From assembly GCF_019097595.1 (NCBI RefSeq), contig NC_080720.1, forward strand, positions 22,392,852 to 22,456,851: a stretch of DNA of 64,000 nt. The letters are read 5' to 3'. Positions within the stretch are counted from its first letter, which is position 1. Each line of letters starts with the position of its first letter. Made by a program: the position numbers and the translations under genes. The stretch is from Hemibagrus wyckioides (taxonomy: Eukaryota > Chordata > Actinopteri > Siluriformes > Bagridae). The notes below the pieces were generated by a model. The model was given only the letters and a program-made list of their open reading frames with translations, ran no database searches and was not told the origin of the DNA. Shown piece by piece: positions 57,130-64,000 of this stretch.

Positions 57130-57690
57130 CTTTTTAAATTAAAGCATGCATTGAATCTGCCAAGGCTGAGAGTTTAATCAAGTGGAAACCACCAAAGCCC
57201 TCCTGACTGCACGGCAGGGAATCACAGCATTTTCAACCTATCACCAGGAGTGTGGCCTTCATCAGGATCTGCTATGCACTCCGTCCTATTTGCATGATAG
57301 AGAAAAGGACTCTCACTGTGACTAATGCACCAGGTATGAAGAATTTAGAGTAAAGAGACAAAGTGATGGGTGGAAAGAAATTAGCAAAGAGAAAACATTT
57401 TGAAGCTGTGTTGAGATTTTAAACATCAGATGTTGGCCATCAGAGATGAAAACTTCTTGTGGACTTAGTATTTGCTGAGCTGCTGGCATCTTGAGCCCTG
57501 GAACAGGCGAATGAAGGAGATGGTGAAAATAGAACAGATGCTGCGGTTGAAGTTTGACCTCAGAGGAGTGTGTGACATGATACTGGCTTTCAGTTCAGGC
57601 GTCTATTACAGGAAGTGCTTAGGCAGTCACATTGGACAAAGACTCTACTGCCCAAATGCATTGGTAAGTATGCATGTATGTGATATTCTA
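57130..57690 (+). other. Non-repetitive block with a possible exon edge
   Basis: Balanced sequence, no repeats. The plus frame from 57472 (LEPWNRRMKEMVKIEQMLRL) runs through a strong splice-donor-like TTG/GTAAGTATG (GT at 57664-57665). No clear polypyrimidine tract and acceptor upstream and no recognised domain. It could be a lncRNA or UTR exon, a conserved element, or chance. Confidence 0.22.
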
Positions 57691-57724
57691 TATTCTCAGC
57701 GGGGACGTGTGTCAGCCACAAACC

Positions 57725-57875
57725 CACTACTACAGACCAATAAAACAGAGAGTATACTGCAACAAACCAATGACACATAAACAATACTGCAACAAACCAA
57801 TAACATAGACACTATAGTGCAACATGTACAGTAACACAGACTGTATTGTAACAGAACAATAACACACACACACAC
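57725..57875. repeat. 30-bp minisatellite, about 4-5 units
   Basis: Units begin with an ATACTGCAACAAACCAATRA-like core at 57754, 57784, 57814 and 57844, exactly 30 bases apart, with a partial unit before. Divergence rises to the right, where it runs into (CA)n at 57863-57880. Confidence 0.88.
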
Positions 57876-58627
57876 ACATACACACAATATTAAAGACACT
57901 ATACTGCACCGATACTATACTGCAATGGATCAATAAATCAAAGACTATAAAGATTATAAAGGTATTCTATATGAAATATGACTGGCTGAGATTAAATGTT
58001 AATAATTTAATACATGTTAATAACAAAGAATTTTCAGTTAAAAAAGCATCACAAAATCATCACATTCAGTTCTCCCAATAGGAAAGCCACTCTTGTTCTA
58101 CCCATGTGCTCTTGCTGAAAAACATCTCTGTCTATGTTAAAAAGCTGAGAACCACCAGTTCAAAAATGGACTGCTAAATAGATTTTTACACATATTCACA
58201 TGTTTCAAAAGTCATTGTTTCTAGTCTGTAACCTTGAAGGTGTAAAACACACACAAAAATATTATAGATTAAAAACAACTGCCATCCAAATTCTAGTATT
58301 TGCCAGGATCTTAGGCATAGAAGCTGTAGATACCCTGGTTCTGTAACCCTAACAATTGTCCTTTAAAACTATTTGCATCGTTATCTGCTAGAATCTTATG
58401 TATGAGAACTGTAGTTCTCTAATCCTTAAAACTGCAGGTATAATACAAGCAAAAATACTAAAATAATTTGATATTTTTTTGGATTATTATCTGCTGTAAT
58501 CCTACCTATGGAAGCTTTATACACTCTGGTTTTCTAATCCTATTGGTGTAGTATATCCCCAATTTTTTATATTGATTATAGTCTGCTGTTTTCTATCATC
58601 CACACTCAAATACATTTGTATAGGGAG
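57876..58627. other. AT-rich unique DNA
   Basis: Nothing recognised. Confidence 0.4.
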
Positions 58628-58632
58628 ATATA

Positions 58633-58681
<49 letters not shown>
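58628..58681. repeat. (TA)n microsatellite
   Basis: About 26 TA units. Confidence 0.96.
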
Positions 58682-58683
<2 letters not shown>

Positions 58684-59719
58684 CACAGAATGTTACCCAA
58701 TTACATCTAAAAACCTGAGCAGCTTGGTACATCTGGCAGGCAAGATCATAGTGAGTCAATGTCCGTTACTATGTTGTAAAAGCTAATCTGCTTGGTGGCA
58801 GAATTACTGAACTAAACCAGGTTTTATGCCATAGAAATTGGCTCAACTCCCACTGGGCATAAAGGGCATGTCCTTTATTAGGGGATTCAGCAGATATTGA
58901 CATTTACATCACAGCTTAAACATTAGTTAGACCGTATTAGGTATTCTCTTATCAATTTATAATTTCCCCAAATAATGCTTTTTATTTACTGGATGCACTT
59001 CTGTTCTATTCTTCAGCTACTGAAAGCAGGTATTTTGTTGATTTGTCTGTTTGCAAATCAACTGTAGCACTATACAAAATATACCCTATGGTTTCTCCAC
59101 AAGTTCCACAGAATTGCAGGTTAAGACATTTGACTGTATTTTAGCATAAATCAAGATAAATATATGCTCATATTCCTAACCACATCAATGGTAGGGGTGT
59201 CATAGGGCCAATTTATGATATACATTTTAAGTAACTTAAACCAGTTTATGTCCTAAAATTCAAAAGACCCATTATTTCCGTTGTTTCAAGGTTTTCATTA
59301 TTTCTTAATATTACTTAATATTTGTTACCTGTTCATCATTTAACAGTGATTCATTATTAGGTACACTTAACCTGTGCTCACATAATTACAGTTCTAACCT
59401 GATTTTCCTCATTCAGAGATGAAATTGGTCCATTTGGTGAGCAGGTTTTTTCTGATGAATTTATAATCTACTGGCAGCTGGAAAGATGTTAAATTTAAGG
59501 TTTAAAAGGTGTTTAGTCAAGTATCCAATATTTTCACTGCAGTCTCCTCTGTTCCAGATTGTACTAAAAATGCTTTACTGTGCATGTGGTATGATGTGGT
59601 AAAGATGTATCAGCCCAGTGGCAGTTTAAACTCAGCACCCTTTCAATTTAATTCACCATTGAATATCATGTTGCTATACCTTGGCTCTATGTAAAGTAAT
59701 TATGTATGATAATGGCATC
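58682..59719. other. AT-rich unique DNA
   Basis: Nothing recognised. Confidence 0.4.
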
Positions 59720-59727
59720 AGTTAAAG

Positions 59728-60841
59728 CAGAGTTCCCCAACCTTTTTTGAACCACATACCGGTTTGATACCAGACAAATACCGGGGGGGATATTGATGGA
59801 GGAGCTCATTTTACCTAGATTTATGCCGAATTCACACTGCAGGATTTCCAGAGTGGTCAGATCATGGTTGTTTTCACACTGCACGACTATCTGGGGGAGC
59901 ATTCAGTCTCTGCTGTGGTCACACTGCATGATGGATCGGCAACAGGAGCTTTCACACTGCATGACTTCACAAAAGGAAGAATCGCCCACAATTCTGTCTG
60001 GTCCGCAAACTGCGTTTCACAACCTAACGTATGCGAGAAATAATAAGGAAATAAAGCAAGATCACACGTGAGATCAGAGTTCTCGCACAAGACTGGAAAT
60101 GGAACCACACAAAAAGTTCGTGAGCTAAATGGCCTGTGCAGGGAACAAGGATTGTGCGTTCTGTATAATTGACCAGAAGAATAATTTTTAATGTGTTGCT
60201 ACTGATGTGGCTGGTCTAGCAATGTTTCTGCTTTAGTTCTGTTTGATGCTATTGTAAAGCTTATTTATTCTGATATAACTATATTTAAGAATTTTTTTCC
60301 TGATAAAAACCTATAAACTCTATTAAACTATAATATCGTGCTTTAACAGAAGCCGCATGCTCGCTGATATTGTGACCTATCACTCCTCCTCGAACTGACC
60401 GCTGCCCTGTATCTTGCTCTCTCATTGGATGTAGGCCATCGCCGAGGTGTTTTTCAGTCAGAACTGCACAATTTTGAGTCGCCAACAGGTCCAGATATTT
60501 AGCATGCCAAACATTTAATGGGCGTCGGCGACACATCGGCTATTCTCTCAGATCGCGTCTTTGGTAACTCACACTGCGCGATTGTGACTCGCGTGCACGA
60601 GCTCCGATTTGCCTCCGATTTCGGGCATTTGTCAGTGATTTCGCAAAACTAGTCAGCGACTGAAAATCAGGGCTAAAATCTTGCAATCTCTGCATTATGG
60701 CTGATGTATGAAAAAACCCGCGGCTGCATATAATTTTAAGTTATATAAATAAAATGATAAATTTATTGATTCTTTGCGGCCCAGTACCAAATGGGCCACG
60801 GTCCGGTACCCCTGAGTTGGGCCGGTGGTTGGGGACCCCTG
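59728..60841. mobile_element. hAT-like non-autonomous element with CpG-rich interior
   Basis: The left end CAGAGTTCCCCAACCTTTTT and the reverse complement of the right end, CAGGGGTCCCCAACCACCGG, share the CAG...TCCCCAACC start typical of some hAT elements. Flanks AGTTAAAG (left) and GGTTAAAG (right, at 60846-60853) could be an 8-bp target duplication with one mismatch, which would move the right end to 60845. The interior has no transposase. It contains four TCACACTGCA motifs near 59832, 59874, 59919 and 59952, and a CpG-rich stretch at 60520-60660. A second element may be nested inside. Confidence 0.6.
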
Positions 60842-60849
60842 AGTTGGTT

Positions 60850-61198
60850 AAAGGACACTCTGCTGAGACAATGTCTGACAAGCTCCTCTGCTTGTGTGAG
60901 CTGTGGTGGCCACACATCCATTTTAAGAGCCTCAGCCTTGCTGTTGGCTACAGAAAGTGGGCTTCAATTATGGAAATAATGGAACTATAATATAAAAATA
61001 TCTGTCATTTATTTTTATCCACTGCTTTAATTTGCTGGTAAATCTTTTTACTATCACTGCATTAATTTAAATCCTATTTTGGAAACCCCAAAAGCTAAAA
61101 CTATTAACGGTGTTGAATTCAGGCAAATCACTCCCATTGAAATACTAAGCACTGGTATAATCTAGGAAATGTTGAATTAGTAAATTAGTAGTAAAGGT
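60850..61198. other. Unique DNA
   Basis: Nothing recognised. Confidence 0.4.
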
Positions 61199-61220
61199 TT
61201 CTCTCTCTCTCTCTCTCTCT

Positions 61221-61298
<78 letters not shown>
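61199..61298. repeat. (TC)n-(TA)n compound microsatellite
   Basis: About 11 TC units followed by about 36 TA units. Confidence 0.97.
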
Positions 61299-61790
61299 TG
61301 TATATTCACTGTTAACATGCTTCACATAACGCTTTTTACCAGTACACTTTTACCATTCTTCCAGCTGAACAGAAATCGACTTATCAGACATTTTAATCAG
61401 TATAAACAAATGGATTATTTTATCACAGGACACTGTTTGCTTTCAGTGTGAAATGTTTTTGCCTCTGATCAGATAACCTTACACAGAATTTTAGCAGTTG
61501 AAGATAACACCCTTATATTTTAGTTGCTTATGAACAAGCACTCGGGGTGTCTGTTTTATGGAAAAAAGATGTCTACATTCATCTGAGCCATGACATGACA
61601 AAGAAATTCAGTGCTGAATATGGGCACAACAAAACAGAGAAAATTCCATTTTTTGGCCTTTAGTATTAAAGTAAACATTTTTAGAAGTTCTAATCAACTA
61701 TTCTGGATAAATTTCTTATAGTGGATTCACTTAAATAAAGTTTGAGGCTTGTTAAACATGCTTTCTAAAATACTCCCTGATTAATAGATA
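61299..61790. other. AT-rich unique DNA
   Basis: Nothing recognised. Confidence 0.4.
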
Positions 61791-61792
61791 TA

Positions 61793-62978
61793 CACTATAT
61801 TGCCAAAGGTATTCGCTCACCCATCCAAATAATCAGAATCAGGTGTTCCAATCACTTCCATGGCCACAGGTGTATAAAATCAAGCACCTAGGCATGCAGA
61901 CTGTTTTTACAAACATTTGTAAAAGAATGGGTCGCTCTCAGGAGCTCAGTGAATTCCAGCGTGGAACTGTGATAGGATGCCACCTGTGCAACAAATCCAG
62001 TCGTGAAATTTCCTCGCTCCTAAATATTCCACAGTCAACTGTCAGTTGTATTATAAGAACGTGGAAGTGTTTGGGAATGACAGCAACTCAGCCACGAAGT
62101 GGTATGCCACGTAAACTGACGGAGCGGGGTCAGCGGATGCTGAGGCGCATAGTGCGAATAGGTCGCCAACTTTCTGCAGAGTCAATCACTACAGACCTCC
62201 AAACTTCATGTGGCCTTCAGATCCAAGCCATACATCACCAAGTGCAATGCAAAGCGTCGGATGCAGTGGTGTAAAGCACGCCGCCACTGGACTCTAGAGC
62301 AGTGGAGACACGTTCTCTGGAGTGACGAATCACGCTTCTCCATGTGGCAATCTGATGGACGAGTCGGGGTTTGGCGGTTGCCAGGAGAACGGTACTTGTC
62401 TGACTGCATTGTGCCAAGTGTAAAGTTTGGTGGAGGGGGGATTATGGTGTGGGGTTGTTTTTCAGGAGCTGGGCTTGGCCCCTTAGTTCCAGTGAAAGGA
62501 ACTCTGAATGCTTCAGCATACCAAGACATTTTGGACAATTCCATGCTCCCAACTTTGTGGGAACAGTTTGGAGCTGGCCCCTTCCTCTTCCAACATGACT
62601 GTGCACCAGTGCACAAAGCAAGGTCCATAAAGACATGGATGACAGAGTCTGGTGTGGAGGAACTTGACTGGCCTGCACAGAGTCCTGACCTCAACCCGAT
62701 AGAACACCTTTGGGATGAATTATAGCGGAGACTGAGAGCCAGGCCTTCTCGTCCAACATCAGTGTGTGACCTCACAAATGCGCTTCTGGAAGAATGGTCA
62801 AAAATTCCCATAAACACACTCCTAAACCTTGTGGACAGCCTTCCCAGAAGAGTTGAAGCTGTTATAGCTGCAAAGGGTGGACCGACGTCATATTGAACCC
62901 TATGGATTAGGAATGGGACGTCACTTAAGTTCATATGCGAGTCAAGGCAGGTGAGCGAATACTTTTGGCAATATAGTG
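61793..62978 (+). mobile_element. Tc1-like transposon, copy 2 of pair (1186 bp)
   Basis: The same 29-bp inverted ends as 55231-56477, with one A-to-G change at the left, and TA on both sides (61791-61792 and 62979-62980). It is 61 bases shorter than copy 1, accounted for by a 62-base internal deletion here and a one-base deletion in copy 1. Confidence 0.96.
61927..62896 (+). pseudogene. Tc1-like (DD34E) transposase, inactivated, copy 2
   Basis: The start MGRSQELSEFQRGTVIGCHL at 61927 is read as in copy 1. The frame runs through the helix-turn-helix and linker to [11 protein letters not shown], where a 62-base deletion at about 62221 removes part of the second DNA-binding region and shifts the frame. 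The remaining frame (from 62210) has the first Asp in [26 protein letters not shown], the second Asp intact in [11 protein letters not shown], and the Glu in [12 protein letters not shown], 34 residues apart. All three catalytic residues are thus kept. A TAG stop at 62723-62725 follows WDEL, at the same codon as in copy 1. Homology continues to a TGA at 62894-62896. Confidence 0.93.
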
Positions 62979-62980
62979 TA

Positions 62981-63517
62981 TTTATATACTATGTTCACTT
63001 TTATAACAGTTGAAGAAAACATACAGAAATACAGTATTTACATGGCTACTATTTTTATTGAATATATTAAAAACATTTATCCACATTGTTTGGATAGAAA
63101 TTGAACTTTGGCCTTTATTGTTTTTAATCTGTTTTTTAAGGTATACACATGAATGTTTTTCATTCCACTTGAGCTCTTTAATTAATTATTCAACTGTATA
63201 ACCTACTGTAGAACCCTGGTATGCATAGGTGGGAAGAGGGAAACAGGTGAATCTTTCCAAAGTTTTGTGCTCCTTTTATTTTAATTTTGTTTGTAAGCAC
63301 GTTTCAGCATTCACTTTCAAACACACACATGCAAACACATTATCACAGAGTTCTGCTCATTTTTCTATATCTCAATCACGGTCGTCTGAAAGACAAACAA
63401 AACTCACATAAGTGACCGTGCTGTTATCACACAGGTGAGAATCATCAAGTGTTACCTACTAGTCCCCCTTCCACACCTTCCTAGACAGGATGTAACAGTA
63501 CACATATCTAGTGTAAA
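62981..63517. other. AT-rich unique DNA
   Basis: Nothing recognised. Confidence 0.4.
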
Positions 63518-64000
63518 GTTGAGACCAAAAGTTTATAAACACCTTGGCTAAAGATATGCAATCTCAGCTTTTAACAACTCCGTACATTTCATTTTATGTT
63601 ACTGTACATTTCTTTCGGCAAGTCGATGAGGGCATCTACTTCATTCACATCAGAGGTCTTTTTAAAACAATTGTATAGAGGCAGAATTATTTCAGCTTTT
63701 ACCAGAAATAAAAAAGAGTTAGGGTTACATAAATTGATGTAATGACTTTTAAAAGCCTCTGAATGGCAAATTGTAACAATTAGGAGTTAATTGAAAGTGT
63801 ATTTGTGGCTTAAATGCATTTTTGCCCTTGATACCATGGGAACATCCAATTCAACCAAGACCTCAAAAAGAATGTGGACCTCCACAAATCTGGTTTCTCC
63901 TTAGGAGAAATTTCCAAGCAAATGAAGATATAATCAAATATTAAAAAGCTTTGGATCACACAGACACTGGATCATTGATAAAGGAGGCACAATTCCCAAG
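63518..64000 (+). mobile_element. Sleeping-Beauty-type Tc1-like element, cut by the window end
   Basis: The left end TTGAGACCAAAAGTTTATAA, then ACACCTTGGC, resembles salmonid-type Tc1 ends. From about 63834, frames give MGTSNSTKTSK and, in another frame, KDLKKNVDLHKSGFSLGEIS. The latter is the first helix-turn-helix region of this transposase group. Frame changes and stops (TAA near 63929) show that it is decayed. The rest lies beyond the window. Confidence 0.72.

Overview
The window reads as AT-rich, non-coding vertebrate DNA, most likely from a teleost of the otophysan/catfish type. I infer this from the mix of Tc1-family transposons, tRNA-headed SINE-like repeats, DIRS, gypsy and LINE relics, and dense (CA)n, (GA)n, (TA)n and (ATT)n microsatellites. 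I see no intact host protein-coding gene, no operon, no rRNA or functional tRNA, and no CRISPR array. Nearly all short open frames are chance frames or translated microsatellites; the only ones with protein homology are broken transposon or retroelement genes.

Layout. 1-7000: unique DNA with two copies of a dispersed repeat (called family C here), SINE-like fragments, and a 92-bp tandem repeat upstream of a TATA box. 7033-8217: a complete but dead Tc1-like element. 9300-11240: a SINE, then a Tc1-like relic with long inverted ends. 11.2-24 kb: mostly unique sequence, with conserved-looking blocks and SINE copies. 24.3-34.8 kb: a retroelement graveyard (LINE 3' end, gypsy reverse transcriptase, a DIRS-type relic split by a SINE) plus a 411-bp tandem duplication and a non-autonomous element with long terminal inverted repeats. 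36-45 kb: unique blocks that look like regulatory conserved elements, and two eroded Tc1-like relics. 45-50 kb: microsatellite-rich, with a perfect 42-bp-arm palindrome and a rearranged Tc1 fragment. 51-64 kb: three Tc1-like elements bounded by TA, a hAT-like element with a CpG-rich interior, and a Sleeping-Beauty-type element cut by the window end.

The parts do not act together as a pathway. The window is best read as intergenic or intronic DNA in which several transposon waves inserted, some into one another, with islands of non-repetitive sequence that may be enhancers. I found no convincing new biological system. The most informative signals are a nonsense codon shared by two near-identical Tc1 copies, the palindrome, the long-TIR element and its partial copy, the SINE nested in a DIRS relic, and the tandem duplication with a clean internal loss. 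All family assignments were made by eye and no database search was run.
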